Source of the DNA: Legionellales bacterium
GTDB lineage: Bacteria; Pseudomonadota; Gammaproteobacteria; Berkiellales; Berkiellaceae
Direction: 5' to 3'
NCBI GenBank assembly: GCA_002708265.1
Contig: PANA01000005.1
Coordinates: 1-64,000, forward strand
Length of the DNA: 64,000 nucleotides
A model generated the notes under the pieces. That model made no database searches, was not told the origin of the DNA, and saw only the letters and a list, made by a program, of their open reading frames with translations. Positions 9,181-23,000 of the stretch are shown here, in pieces. Both the position numbers and the translations under genes were made by a program. Positions within the stretch are counted from its first letter, which is position 1. Each line of letters starts with the position of its first letter.

Positions 9181-9209
9181 ACTATAAAGTTAACAGCTTA
9201 GTCGACCAA
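9181..9209 (-). promoter_or_regulatory. Predicted sigma-70 promoter of the Rsm-like sRNA
   Basis: Minus strand: -35 TTGGTC (9209-9204), 17-bp spacer, -10 TATAGT (9186-9181). The predicted start near 9175 coincides with the first base of the first GGA hairpin. Confidence 0.55.
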
Positions 9210-9349
9210 TAAAAAGTGACAAAACAATTGAAAATAACAAGCAGTTTGCTTGGTTAAGCTTAATTTTCTTATTAATCAACTTGCTAGTTTTAACGAGAGG
9301 TATTTAGGGATAAAAAGTCTGATGAGAATCATAAGATCTCTTTCACGTG

Positions 9350-9367
9350 CGCAGGAGATCTCTTACA
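9350..9367 (-). promoter_or_regulatory. GacA/LetA-like upstream activating box for the sRNA
   Basis: Minus-strand TGTAAGAGATCTCCTGCG matches the GacA box TGTAAGNNATNNCTTACA at 11 of 14 defined positions, mostly in the left half. Its centre lies about 180 bp upstream of the predicted sRNA start, the same order of distance as the UAS of Pseudomonas rsmZ. It sits just past the rpoS stop. The match is imperfect. Confidence 0.45.
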
Positions 9368-9373
9368 CTCAAA

Positions 9374-10285
9374 CTAGTGTTTTTCTTCAAAAAGGATTTT
9401 ACTGTCGATTCCTTCTTTGATTAGTTCCGCTTTGAGGGTCTTGAGTGCTTTGATTTGGGTTTGACGGACTTTTTCACGGGTCATGCCTGTGCTTTTACCG
9501 ACTTCTTCGAGGGTTTGTTCAAAAGTTCCAAATAGCCCAAAACGTCTAACGAGAATATCGTACTCAACGGGCTTTAGGCAATTTCGCATAACGTCATCTA
9601 CTACGTGGTGAATGACTTCTGAATCTCCCACCTGGTGATCAACTTCTGGTATATCATTAAAAACGGCATCCAGGCTTAGAATTTCTTCTGCATTATCATT
9701 TAGAATATCGGATGGATTTTCAGTTCTTTCTGCCATTAAGAGCTCTTGCAGCTCATCTTTAGGCATTCCAACTTCTTTTGCCAACTCTTTAAAGCTTGGC
9801 TCATGATCTAAGTTATTTAGCATTTTCTGATAGATTTTACGGACTCGGTTCATGCTTTTAACCACATGAATGGGGAGTCGAATAGTTCTAGCATTATTCA
9901 TCAGTGCTCTTTCAATGGATTCACGTATCCACCAAGTAGCGTAGGTTGAAAAACGGCATCCTTTTTTAGGATCGAATTTTTCAACGGCATGGATTAGACC
10001 AAGGTTGCCTTCATCTATTAGGTCACCTAAAGCTAAACCACGGTAACGATAAGAGCGAGCAACTTTAATGACAAGACGTAGATTTCGCTCAATGAGCTCA
10101 TCTCTAGCATCTTGATCGCCTTGGGCGATTCTATTGGCGAGGGTAATTTCTTCTTTTGCGGTTAACAGACGAGCTCTACCAACTTCTTTTAGGTAGTGAT
10201 ATACAGGATCGGAAGTAATCGCTTTTGTAAGCTGAGAACTTGGGATGCTTTGTAATGACACTCGTTGCAAAGATCTTCCAGGCAT
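9374..10285 (-). CDS. rpoS: RNA polymerase sigma factor RpoS
   Basis: 303 residues with the sigma-70 family layout: region 1.2 (DPVYHYLKEVGRARLL, about 26-41), regions 2.1-2.4 (about 64-134, including NLRLVIKVARSY and FSTYATWWIRESIERA), region 3, and a region 4 helix-turn-helix (about 257-285, TLEEVGKSTGMTREKVRQ). Length and sequence fit RpoS, the general stress and stationary-phase sigma factor, rather than the longer RpoD. The nlpD-rpoS order is the classical gammaproteobacterial one, with 28 bp between the genes. An Rsm-type sRNA is encoded directly downstream, so regulators of growth-phase transition are clustered here. Confidence 0.97.
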   Translation of the reverse strand: MPGRSLQRVSLQSIPSSQLTKAITSDPVYHYLKEVGRARLLTAKEEITLANRIAQGDQDARDELIERNLRLVIKVARSYRYRGLALGDLIDEGNLGLIHAVEKFDPKKGCRFSTYATWWIRESIERALMNNARTIRLPIHVVKSMNRVRKIYQKMLNNLDHEPSFKELAKEVGMPKDELQELLMAERTENPSDILNDNAEEILSLDAVFNDIPEVDHQVGDSEVIHHVVDDVMRNCLKPVEYDILVRRFGLFGTFEQTLEEVGKSTGMTREKVRQTQIKALKTLKAELIKEGIDSKILFEEKH

Positions 10286-10313
10286 ATATTACCTCTACTT
10301 CTAGTTAACACGT

Positions 10314-11102
10314 CTAGCTTCCTTGCAAGTATGGGGCTGGGTCGATTGATTCTCCTTTGTATCGCATTTCAAAGTGCAGGTGCACATAGTCACTCCCACT
10401 TTGACCCATTTCAGCAATCACTTGTCCTTTAGCGACCTTATCTCCTTCTTGGACAGTTAAGGTTCGATTATGTGCGTAGGCAGTCAAAAAATTATTATTA
10501 TGCTTAATAATCAATAAGTTGCCATATCCCTGTATCTGGTTACCGCTGTATATAACTTCTCCATCAGATGCAGCATGTACCGGATCGCCTGCATGTCCTG
10601 CAAAATCGATTGCTTCATGTTGTTTAGAGTAAGAAGTGAGAATTTGGTTCCCTGTTGGTTTAGCCCAATGTATTTGTGCATCTTCAACGCTATCAACAAA
10701 GGTTGGGACATCACGCATAGTAGTGGGACTAGCGTTAGCTTTGGCTTTCTCTATAGTGAAGTTAGCGGAAGCTGTATTGATCTTAGAAGTCGAGTTCTTT
10801 CTACCAGTAAATGGACGTTTAGCGCTAGGCTTCAGTAGAACCACTTGTCCAGGATAGAGTGTGTATGGAGAGGACAGTTGATTATAGGCAATAATATCTT
10901 TAGTCGGTATATCAAAACGTTTCGCGAGCTTACTCAGCGAATCACCGCCAACAACGTAATAACGACCGTCTATAGGTAAGTCATCTGAGGACCAGTAGGC
11001 ACTAACCACTGGTGCACCACTGATTTGTCGATTTGTGTCAGTAGTTGCGCAAGCAGAAAGCAGCACGGTGACACTAAGAACACATCCATAATAAGTACGC
11101 AT
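10314..11102 (-). CDS. nlpD: NlpD-like LysM/M23 lipoprotein
   Basis: ATG 11102 (after AGGGAAGG) is preferred over a TTG at 11117 and gives 262 residues. It has a lipoprotein signal peptide with lipobox LSAC (Cys18), a LysM domain (about 47-92, RYYVVGGDSLSKLAKRF) that binds peptidoglycan, a linker, and an M23/LytM domain (about 150-255). NlpD normally activates amidases at the septum and is catalytically dead because zinc ligands are lost. Here HxxxD (HEAID) and HxH (HLHFE) are both present, together with His in IIKHNNN and AYAHN, so the metal site may be intact. It is followed by rpoS, and in many bacteria the main rpoS promoter lies inside nlpD. Confidence 0.93.
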   Translation of the reverse strand: MRTYYGCVLSVTVLLSACATTDTNRQISGAPVVSAYWSSDDLPIDGRYYVVGGDSLSKLAKRFDIPTKDIIAYNQLSSPYTLYPGQVVLLKPSAKRPFTGRKNSTSKINTASANFTIEKAKANASPTTMRDVPTFVDSVEDAQIHWAKPTGNQILTSYSKQHEAIDFAGHAGDPVHAASDGEVIYSGNQIQGYGNLLIIKHNNNFLTAYAHNRTLTVQEGDKVAKGQVIAEMGQSGSDYVHLHFEMRYKGESIDPAPYLQGS

Positions 11103-11143
11103 AGCCTTCCCTAGCAAAGCGTTTATGTCAAAAAAACGACGTA

Positions 11144-11800
11144 TTATCCAACAAACTTAAACAATACAATTAAAGCCAGTAAAACAGTCAGCGCTATCCA
11201 CCCAAGACGGTCGACATAGCGTACGATCATGCTATCAACCTTCTCTCCGGAAAAACGCATAATTGCTGCGACACCATAAAAACGAATAGAGCGTCCAACT
11301 ATAGAAGCCACCACAAAGGCTGGAAAACTCATCTGCATCATACCAGCGCCCAAGGTAAACAACTTATAGGGTATCGGTGTGACGCCTGCTAAAAAGACTA
11401 CCAGTACTCCCCAGTGAGAAAACCATTCTATCAAATCATTGAACTGCGCCTGGGCATTAAAAAACTCTATAATCGGCTGACCTACTAATGCAAAAGCAAA
11501 ATAGCCGATCGCATAACCAATCATTCCACCGATAACAGAAGATGCGGTGGTAATAAAAGCAAAAGTCCAACTTTTTGTTGGCTTGGCCATTACCATTGGG
11601 ATTAATAGAGTATCTGGGGGAATTGGGAAAAAAGAGGACTCTGCAACGCTAACACCGGCTAGATAGCACGGTGCATTGCGGTGCGCTGACAGTGAAATAA
11701 CTTTCTTATAAAGACTTTGCCACAAACCCATAAACCATACCCTAAAACCACTAGGTTGGTTAACAATATATCTTATTTTTTGTAGCAAGCCATCATTCAA
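11144..11800 (-). CDS. yqaA: YqaA/DedA-family inner-membrane protein
   Basis: 218 residues with several membrane segments and the VTT/SNARE-associated pattern: an N-terminal amphipathic segment with AESSFFPIPPDTLLIP, a Gly-rich helix (SSVIGGMIGYAIGYF), GVTPIPYKLFTLGAG and a final helix near the C-terminus. The Phe-Pro-Pro-Asp and Thr-Pro-Ile-Pro re-entrant motifs are typical of the YqaA branch. DedA relatives act in lipid-carrier or phospholipid translocation; the exact substrate of YqaA is not established. The first 23 residues are poorly typical, and an internal ATG at 11731 (MGLWQSLYKK) is an alternative start. It lies between surE and nlpD, where many gammaproteobacteria have pcm. Confidence 0.88.
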   Translation of the reverse strand: MNDGLLQKIRYIVNQPSGFRVWFMGLWQSLYKKVISLSAHRNAPCYLAGVSVAESSFFPIPPDTLLIPMVMAKPTKSWTFAFITTASSVIGGMIGYAIGYFAFALVGQPIIEFFNAQAQFNDLIEWFSHWGVLVVFLAGVTPIPYKLFTLGAGMMQMSFPAFVVASIVGRSIRFYGVAAIMRFSGEKVDSMIVRYVDRLGWIALTVLLALIVLFKFVG

Positions 11801-11807
11801 ATATCTC

Positions 11808-12593
11808 TTAGACTTTTTCTTCTGCTAAAGCAAAGGCGCTAGACCATTGAGACAGTGGCTCTAAGACATCATACTGCGTTAAATCCACCTGCAGTGGTGT
11901 GAGTGACACGTACTGTTGACTGACGGCGTAGAAGTCTGTTCCTTCGCCTGCGTCTTGTCCTCGACCTGCAGGACCGACCCAAAAGATGTCTCTCCCACGG
12001 GGGTCTTTGTCTTTGATAATTGGTTCAGCACGATGGCGGTGTCCTAAACGTACAGAGCGAATACCTTTCACTTGCTCAACTGGACAGTTTGGAACGTTAA
12101 CATTGAGTACGGTTGTTTTTGGCAATGGCTCATTTTGAATACGAGTCAGTATTCTTTTAACGACCTCTGCCGCAGTTTCAAAGTAGCGATTTTCTTTATC
12201 ACCGTGACAATCAAGAGAAACTGCAATGGCTGGTAGCCCTAAAAAGCGCCCTTCTGTTGCCGCTGCAACTGTACCAGAATACAGAATATCATCGCCTAAG
12301 TTTGCGCCATTATTAATACCACTAACCACTAAATCGGGCTCCTCTTCCAACAGCCCGGTGAGAGCTAAATGCACACAATCTGTTGGTGTCCCATTCACAC
12401 AAAAACGATTATCAGCGACTTTTGTTACTCTCAATGGTGAGTCTAGTGTCAGTGAGTTACTGGCGGCGCTGCGATCACGATCTGGCGCAACGGTTATCAC
12501 CGATGTGACAAAATTTAGTGATTCGACTGCGTTAATTAACGCTTTTAAGCCTGGGGCATGGATCCCATCGTCATTACTTATCAGAATTTTCAT
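11808..12593 (-). CDS. surE: 5'/3'-nucleotidase SurE
   Basis: 261 residues from ATG 12593, chosen because AGGAG lies 7 bp upstream; an ATG two codons earlier is too close to it. It begins [10 protein letters not shown], with the metal-binding Asp-Asp pair, followed by [15 protein letters not shown] and [21 protein letters not shown], the signature of SurE phosphatases that hydrolyse nucleoside monophosphates and are linked to stationary-phase survival. Its start lies inside the 3' end of ispF (20-bp overlap), so the two are translationally coupled. truD, which often sits between ispF and surE in related bacteria, is absent here. Confidence 0.96.
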   Translation of the reverse strand: MKILISNDDGIHAPGLKALINAVESLNFVTSVITVAPDRDRSAASNSLTLDSPLRVTKVADNRFCVNGTPTDCVHLALTGLLEEEPDLVVSGINNGANLGDDILYSGTVAAATEGRFLGLPAIAVSLDCHGDKENRYFETAAEVVKRILTRIQNEPLPKTTVLNVNVPNCPVEQVKGIRSVRLGHRHRAEPIIKDKDPRGRDIFWVGPAGRGQDAGEGTDFYAVSQQYVSLTPLQVDLTQYDVLEPLSQWSSAFALAEEKV

Positions 12594-13086
12594 TAACATT
12601 CTCCTGAACTAGCGTCACTGCGTGAACGGCTATTCCTTCTTCTCGTCCGATATAACCTAATTTTTCTGTCGTAGTAGCTTTAAGATTAATGTGGGATACC
12701 GGTATCTGCAAATCACTTGATAGGTTTTTTTTCATTTGTTCAAGGTGCGGTGCCATTTTTGGTCTTTGTGCAATAATAGTGATGTCTATATTGATCGGCA
12801 CCATTTTTTTGCTTTTGAGCAACTCATAAACGTGTAACATTAAATCTCTAGAACTGGCGCCTTTAAAGTTAACATTTGTATCGGGAAAATGATGCCCGAT
12901 GTCACCAAGTGCTGCAGCGCCAAGTAGAGCATCCATTGCAGCATGATAGACAACGTCCCCATCTGAATGTGCTTTAATCGCTTTTGTATGAGGTATTTTG
13001 ACCCCGCCAAGGGTAATAAAATCGCCAGGTATAAAAGCATGGACATCATATCCATGACCAATTCGAGGAAACTGATTACTGCTCAC
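12574..13086 (-). CDS. ispF: 2-C-methyl-D-erythritol 2,4-cyclodiphosphate synthase IspF
   Basis: 170 residues. It begins with [11 protein letters not shown], containing the zinc-binding Asp-x-His, then [39 protein letters not shown] and a C-terminal [16 protein letters not shown] motif. It catalyses cyclisation of 4-diphosphocytidyl-methylerythritol 2-phosphate to MEcPP in the MEP isoprenoid pathway. It overlaps ispD by 11 bp upstream and surE downstream. The separate enzymes IspD and IspF, not an IspDF fusion, are present. Confidence 0.97.
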   Translation of the reverse strand: MSSNQFPRIGHGYDVHAFIPGDFITLGGVKIPHTKAIKAHSDGDVVYHAAMDALLGAAALGDIGHHFPDTNVNFKGASSRDLMLHVYELLKSKKMVPINIDITIIAQRPKMAPHLEQMKKNLSSDLQIPVSHINLKATTTEKLGYIGREEGIAVHAVTLVQENVNENSDK

Positions 13087-13750
13087 TGAGTATTCCTTTT
13101 GCTAACACTAGATCTTCAGGGTTCGTAATTTTTATATTTGTATTTTTGCCCTTTACAACCAGCACTTCAATACCTAATCGCTCTAAAGCACTTGCTTCAT
13201 CCGTTATTTCAATGCCATTAGCATGAGCATCTTCAATGGCGGCTTTTAGTTCTTTAACACGAGCGATCTGCGGCGTTTGAGCGGCCCAAATAGATCCTCT
13301 ATCAACACTTTCCAGAACGGCGAAATCTTTTACACGCTTAAGAGTGCTGGTGATAGGTGTTGCAAGTAATGCTGGCTTTTCATGCTTTTGCACAAAAAGT
13401 ATCAAATCACTTAATGAATCCTGTTCTAAACAGGGTCTAGCAGCATCGTGTACTAGAACCCAATCGCATGCATGTTCTTGCTCTAACGCATTAAGACCAC
13501 TTAACACACTGTGAGAACGTGATGGTCCACCAACTACTATTTCAACACAAGGGTCTAAGTTTAGTTGGGCAACATAAGGGCACTTCTCTGCGCAAGTAAC
13601 AATCACACGGCTAATGTATGGTGAGGATAGAAATATTGAGATTGTTTTTTCTAGGATAGTTTGATCACCTATCCTAGAAAACTGTTTAGGGACATCTTGA
13701 CCAAAACGATTACCCGTGCCAGCTGCCGGAATAATTACATGAGCCTTCAT
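13076..13750 (-). CDS. ispD: 2-C-methyl-D-erythritol 4-phosphate cytidylyltransferase IspD
   Basis: 224 residues with the nucleotidyltransferase N-terminus [55 protein letters not shown] and the C-terminal [22 protein letters not shown] motifs. It makes CDP-methylerythritol from CTP and MEP, the step upstream of IspE and IspF. The ATG overlaps the ftsB stop by 4 bp (ATGA). Together with ispF here and dxr at 38262-39452, this window encodes three MEP-pathway enzymes. Confidence 0.97.
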   Translation of the reverse strand: MKAHVIIPAAGTGNRFGQDVPKQFSRIGDQTILEKTISIFLSSPYISRVIVTCAEKCPYVAQLNLDPCVEIVVGGPSRSHSVLSGLNALEQEHACDWVLVHDAARPCLEQDSLSDLILFVQKHEKPALLATPITSTLKRVKDFAVLESVDRGSIWAAQTPQIARVKELKAAIEDAHANGIEITDEASALERLGIEVLVVKGKNTNIKITNPEDLVLAKGILSEQ

Positions 13751-14037
13751 AGGCCGTTCTCAGTAACAAAGTAGAACGTCTCATTAGGCTTTATCATCCC
13801 CAGGTCATTACGTGCTCTTTCTTCAACGGCGATGAGTTGTGATTTAAGATCGGCCACCTCAGCTATTAATACTCGATTACGCTTTTCGAGTAGTTTTATT
13901 TGTTCCTGCTGCTCACTTATTTCAGACTGAAGTTCCATGTAAACAGGAACCCCATCACTCGACATCCAAATTCTTTGTTGCAAAGCCAAAAGACATAGCA
14001 CCAGCAGTCCAGCAAGAACAACTTGTCTCATAGGCAT
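13747..14037 (-). CDS. ftsB: Cell-division protein FtsB
   Basis: 96 residues: a short N-terminal membrane helix (about 5-20, [14 protein letters not shown]) and a periplasmic coiled coil (about 33-66, [17 protein letters not shown]), ending with [14 protein letters not shown]. This is the bitopic FtsB of the FtsQLB divisome complex. The eno-ftsB-ispD order is conserved in gammaproteobacteria. The start is either ATG 14037 or the ATG two codons later at 14031, whose ATGA overlaps the eno stop. Confidence 0.93.
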   Translation of the reverse strand: MPMRQVVLAGLLVLCLLALQQRIWMSSDGVPVYMELQSEISEQQEQIKLLEKRNRVLIAEVADLKSQLIAVEERARNDLGMIKPNETFYFVTENGL

Positions 14038-15302
14038 TCAAACGCTTTGCTTCCAGCATAAGGAAAACCAAAACGATCTTCTATGCGCAGCAATTGATTA
14101 TACTTGGCAACCCGATCACTTCGACAGGGCGCGCCAGTTTTAATTTGCCCAACCCCTGTTGCAACCGCCAAATCAGCTATTGTTGTGTCTTCCGTTTCAC
14201 CGGAGCGATGCGAAACTACTGCCGTGTAGCCTGCCTTTCTCGCCATTTGTATGGTCTCTAATGTTTCTGTAAGAGTGCCAATTTGATTCACCTTAATTAA
14301 GATGCTATTGGCCAATCCGCCTTCTATGCCCTGAGCAAAAATGCTTGGATTTGTAACAAAGAGATCGTCACCGACTAACTGAATCTTATTGCCAAGCTTC
14401 TTCGTTAAAGCTTGCCATCCAGACAAATCATTCTCATCCAGAGCATCTTCAATTGAAATGATAGGATATTGAGTCACCCATGAGTCTAAAAGTTCAATCA
14501 CACCGTTTGAGTCTGTTTTAAGATTCTCAGCATCTAAGTTATATTGACCGTTTTTGTAAAATTCAGAAGCCGCACAATCTAATGCTAGACTAATGTGTTT
14601 TCCAATCTGATAAGCACTTTGCTCAATTGCTTCCAATAGAACTTGAATGGCTTCTTCATTAGAGCGAAGGTTAGGCGCAAAACCACCTTCGTCTCCAACA
14701 GCCGTATTTAAGCCCTTCTTTTTTAATACAGACTTAAGAATATGATATACCTCAGCTCCCATTTGTAAGCCTTCAGCAAAAGTGCTAGCACCATGTGGCA
14801 CGATCATAAACTCTTGAATATCGACATTGTTATCCGCGTGCTTTCCACCGTTTAAAACATTCAACATTGGAACTGGCATTTGAGGCATCGCAGTTGGCTC
14901 AATGCTTTTACAAAGAGGAACACTTGAAGACTGCGCAAATGCTCGAGCGCAAGCTAAAGACACGGCAAGGATCGCGTTAGCCCCAAGATTTGATTTGTCC
15001 TTAGTGCCATCTAAAGCGAGCATTGCATCATCAATTTTTTTCTGATCTGAGATATCCATTCCAACTAAGGTATCGGCAATCGGACCATTGATATGAGACA
15101 CTGCTTTTGTAACACTTTTTCCTGCAAACTGATTCTTCTCATTATCACGCAGCTCTAAAGCTTCTTTTTCACCTGTTGAGGCACCAGATGGAACCATTGC
15201 TAAAGCAAACGTGCCATCAGATAGTGTCACCTCTGCTTCCGTTGTAGGGAAACCACGAGAATCTATTACTTGTCGGCCATGAATTTTTTTTATAGCACTC
15301 AT
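14028..15302 (-). CDS. eno: Enolase
   Basis: 424 residues, full length, with [16 protein letters not shown], the mobile loop [41 protein letters not shown], the metal ligands in [19 protein letters not shown] and [11 protein letters not shown], and [17 protein letters not shown]. It interconverts 2-phosphoglycerate and phosphoenolpyruvate. The product PEP is used by KdsA, encoded one base upstream. Its 3' end overlaps ftsB. Confidence 0.98.
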   Translation of the reverse strand: MSAIKKIHGRQVIDSRGFPTTEAEVTLSDGTFALAMVPSGASTGEKEALELRDNEKNQFAGKSVTKAVSHINGPIADTLVGMDISDQKKIDDAMLALDGTKDKSNLGANAILAVSLACARAFAQSSSVPLCKSIEPTAMPQMPVPMLNVLNGGKHADNNVDIQEFMIVPHGASTFAEGLQMGAEVYHILKSVLKKKGLNTAVGDEGGFAPNLRSNEEAIQVLLEAIEQSAYQIGKHISLALDCAASEFYKNGQYNLDAENLKTDSNGVIELLDSWVTQYPIISIEDALDENDLSGWQALTKKLGNKIQLVGDDLFVTNPSIFAQGIEGGLANSILIKVNQIGTLTETLETIQMARKAGYTAVVSHRSGETEDTTIADLAVATGVGQIKTGAPCRSDRVAKYNQLLRIEDRFGFPYAGSKAFECL

Positions 15303-15303
15303 C

Positions 15304-19062
<3,759 letters not shown>

Positions 19063-19066
<4 letters not shown>

Positions 19067-20016
19067 TGCGTATTGAGTACTTTCATTAGCCTATCATAGC
19101 GGCGCTGAAGCAATGCATTTTTAGGAATTGCATTAAGTCGTGACAACTCTTCTGAAATAGCTTGTTTAAGCGTTTCACTCATTTGAGCATAATCTCTATG
19201 AGCGCCTCCTAATGGCTCTTGTATAATTTTATCAATTAACCCAAGTGATTTAAGGCGTTCTGCTGTTATACCCATGACCTCTGCCGCTTCAGGAGCTTTT
19301 TCAGCGCTACGCCATAAAATAGAAGCACAGCCTTCAGGAGAAATCGTTGCATAGTAAGAATATTGAAGCATCATGACTGTATCACCAACCCCGATTCCTA
19401 ATGCACCACCCGAACAACCTTCGCCAATCACAACACAAATAACGGGTACTTTAAGCGCCGCCATTTCTCTTAAGTTTGTTGCAATCGCCTCGCTTTGGCC
19501 ACGCGCTTCAGCGCCAACACCTGGGTATGCCCCAGGAGTATCAATAAATGTTATCACTGGCATATCATAGTGCTCAGCCATTTTCATAAGACGCAATGCA
19601 CGACGATAGCCTTCAGGATGCATCATCCCAAAGTTGCGCTCGATTTTTTGTTTTGTATCACGTCCTTTTTGTTGGCCAATTACCATCACTGACTCTCCAT
19701 TGAGTCTGGCCAACCCTGCTACAAGCGCCTTATCATCTTTGAATGAGCGATCGCCATGTAGCTCATCGAAATCTGTAAACACATGCTTAATGTAATCAAG
19801 TGTGTGTGGCCTTAAGGGATGCCGAGCCAACTGGGCTATTTGCCATGCAGATAAATTTTTGAAGACCGATTTCGTCAGGTCTTGCGACTTAGACTCTAAA
19901 CGTGCAATCTCTTCACTAATGTTGACTTCCGTATCAGACCCCACAAGCCTTAGCTCCTCAATTTTTGCTTGAAGCTCGGCTATCGGTTGCTCAAACTCAA
20001 GAAAGTTCGGATTCAT
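19063..20016 (-). CDS. accA: Acetyl-CoA carboxylase carboxyltransferase subunit alpha
   Basis: 317 residues, the usual length. It begins [23 protein letters not shown] and contains [77 protein letters not shown] and [15 protein letters not shown]. With AccD (not in the window) it transfers the carboxyl group from carboxybiotin to acetyl-CoA, giving malonyl-CoA for fatty acid synthesis. It sits downstream of dnaE with a 68-bp gap. Confidence 0.98.
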
Positions 20017-20084
20017 ACTACTCGCCTCACCTTTTTCAATATTAATAAGCGATATTCACCGCAATGTACGACTATCCCACCCTG

Positions 20085-23000
20085 TTAGTCAATCTTCTCA
20101 CCCACTTTGTTCGAATGAATTTTTCGATAGTGCAGCTTCACGTTGTTTGGCCCAAAACTCTGCTTTAAGTCGTTTATAAGGGCAGATGTGGGAGAAACGG
20201 CCCAGTCTTGACCTAATTGCAGCAGAGCCTTCTTTTCCTGGGTTTGATATTCTAACCATACTGGAACCAGTGTATCCCCTTCATATGCCGTTAAAATCGC
20301 TTTTAAGGCATCTACTGTTTCGGCATTCATTCCTTGTATACGCACGAGAACCGCTGTTGCATAATGTGCTCTTGCCGCTTCTAGACTGTAAACTTCTTTA
20401 GGTTTGAGACGAAGGCCACCTGAACGTTCATCTCTAGAGATAGTAACCTCTGCAATAATCACTTCTCCATCTGCTAACCAATGCTGGTTCTCACGGTACA
20501 TATTAGAAAACAGAGCCATTTCCTGCTGTGCCAAACCATCATCAATCGTCAAAAAGGCCATCTTGTCGCCTTTTTTGGTTGGCATACTCCGGATACCCTG
20601 AATCAACCCTGCAATACGAACGACCTTCTTATCATTCACTTTTAATTTATCAAGTTCCGTTTTAACGATATCTCTTAATTCAGCACGGTAAATTTGCATG
20701 GGGTGCCCAGACAAATATAGGCCAAGGGTAGATTTTTCATGTGAAAGCTTATCCGTCATGGAAAACTGAGCAGCACTTTTGAGGTGTGGAAACGTACTGA
20801 CTGTACCGGCAAAAAGATCGTTTTGGCCCGAAGCTTGATTTGTAGCAGATTGTTGTGAGAAACGCAGCAGTTCTTCAAGGTTGAGAGAAAGCTGTGCCCG
20901 ATTGTCATGCAGGCTATCAAAACATCCAGATAATATCAAAGCTTCAAGGGTTCTTTTATTGATTTTTATGTTCTGACATTTAGAAAAGAAATCCTCCAAA
21001 GAGTCAAACCTTCCAGATATTTTTCTCTGTTCTATGATGTCTACAACAATATGTTCCCCAACCCCTTTTATCGCCCCAAGCCCATATCTGATTTGTCCAC
21101 GCGTTTGAACAGAAAACTTAAATGTTGATTCGTTAATGTCTGGTGGAAGCACGGCTAAGCCCATATGCTTTGCTTCCATAACCATTGTTAATACTTTATC
21201 AGTATGGTTCATATCTGCAGATAAAACAGCAGCCATGAAAAAGTCGGGGAAATGCGTCTTTAACCATGCGGTTTGATAGGAGACCAACGCGTATGCTGCA
21301 GAGTGTGATTTGTTGAAACCATAGCCAGCAAACTTTTCCATCAAATCGAAGATTTGTGCGGCCTGATCTCCTGGAACATCATTCTCAATAGAGCCCTGAA
21401 CAAAAATCTCACGCTGTTTTGCCATTTCCTCTGGCTTTTTCTTACCCATCGCTCGACGAAGTAAATCAGCGCCCCCCAGGGAGTAGCCAGCAAGAATCTG
21501 AGCGATCTGCATCACCTGTTCCTGATACAAAATCACACCATATGTTGGCTCTAAAACTTCTGTCAGCTTAGGATGAAGGTACTCAACCTTCATACGTCCA
21601 TGTTTACGCTCTATGTAATCATCGACCATTCCAGACTGTAATGGACCGGGTCTAAAAAGCGCTACAAGAGCAATGATTTCTTCAAATCTATCTGGCTTCA
21701 AGCGCCTAATCAGATCCTTCATCCCGCGAGATTCAAGCTGGAAGACCGCTGTTGTTGCACAGTCCTTAAGAAGTTTAAATACTTTCGGATCAGTTAATGA
21801 TATTTTTCCAATATCAACTGCTCCCTCTTCACTGGCCCCTTTTTCATTAATGGCCCTAACAGCCCAATCAATGATAGTGAGGGTACGTAAACCCAAAAAG
21901 TCGAACTTGATCAGACCAACAGATTCAGCATCGTCTTTGTCAAATTGTGTAACCGGGCTTGAGGAGGATTCCTCAGTATAAATTGGGGCATAGTCTGTCA
22001 AAGGTTTTGGGGCAATCACCACCCCTCCAGCATGCTTACCGACGTTTCGGGCAATCCCTTCTAATTTCCTACCCAAATCAATCAAAGAAGTAACATCTTC
22101 TTCATCGTCGTATCGCTCTTTTAGTAAAGGCTCGTCTTCCAGTGCTTTGTCTAATGTGATACCTAATTCAAATGGAATTAATTTTGCAATCTTATCAACG
22201 AATCCGTATGGATGGCCTAAAACCCTACCTACATCTCGTACGACTGCCTTAGCGGCCATTGTTCCAAAAGTTGCTATTTGTGAAACATTTTCTTTTCCAT
22301 ACTTTTTAGTAACGTACTCAATGACGCGATCGCGTCCTTCCATACAAAAATCAATATCAAAGTCAGGAAGAGAGACCCTGTCTGGATTCAGGAATCGCTC
22401 AAAAAGTAAATCATATTCTAATGGATCAATATTCGTGATATACAAGGCATATGCCACAATGGAACCCGCACCAGAACCCCGGCCAGGGCCGACTGGAATT
22501 CCTTGTTTAAGAGCCCATCGTATAAAGTCAGAGACAATCAAAAAGTAACCTGAAAAGCCCATTTTAATAATAACGTCTAACTCTACCTCCAGTCTTTCCT
22601 GGTAAAGTTTTTGCTTTTCTCGCCTTTGCTCTTCATCGAACATTAACTCAAGCCGTTCATTTAAACCATTCTGTGCCTCTTTTCTTAAAAAGGACTCAAT
22701 GGTTTCAGTTTCAGGAACTGGAAACACAGGAAACGCAGCTTTATATAATTCAAAAGAAAAATTGCATCGCTTGGCAACTTCAATCGTATTTTGCAAAGCC
22801 TGGGGACAGTCAGAGAAAAGCTTGGCCATTTCATCGGGGGTCTTTAAATACTGCTCGGCCGTGTAGTGCTTTGGTCGAGCAGGATTATCTAGAGTCATTC
22901 CTGAATAGATACTTACCCTAGCCTCGTGAGCGTCAAAGTCATCCTTGGCAATCATCATGACATTATTCGTCGCGACTAAAGGTATTTTGTATTTCTCGGA

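Noticed and set aside
9334-9361. Inverted repeat AGATCTC/GAGATCT as the rpoS terminator
   Set aside because: It has a 14-nt loop and no T tract on the minus strand; the right arm is part of the GacA-like box. The convincing terminator is at 9044-9069.
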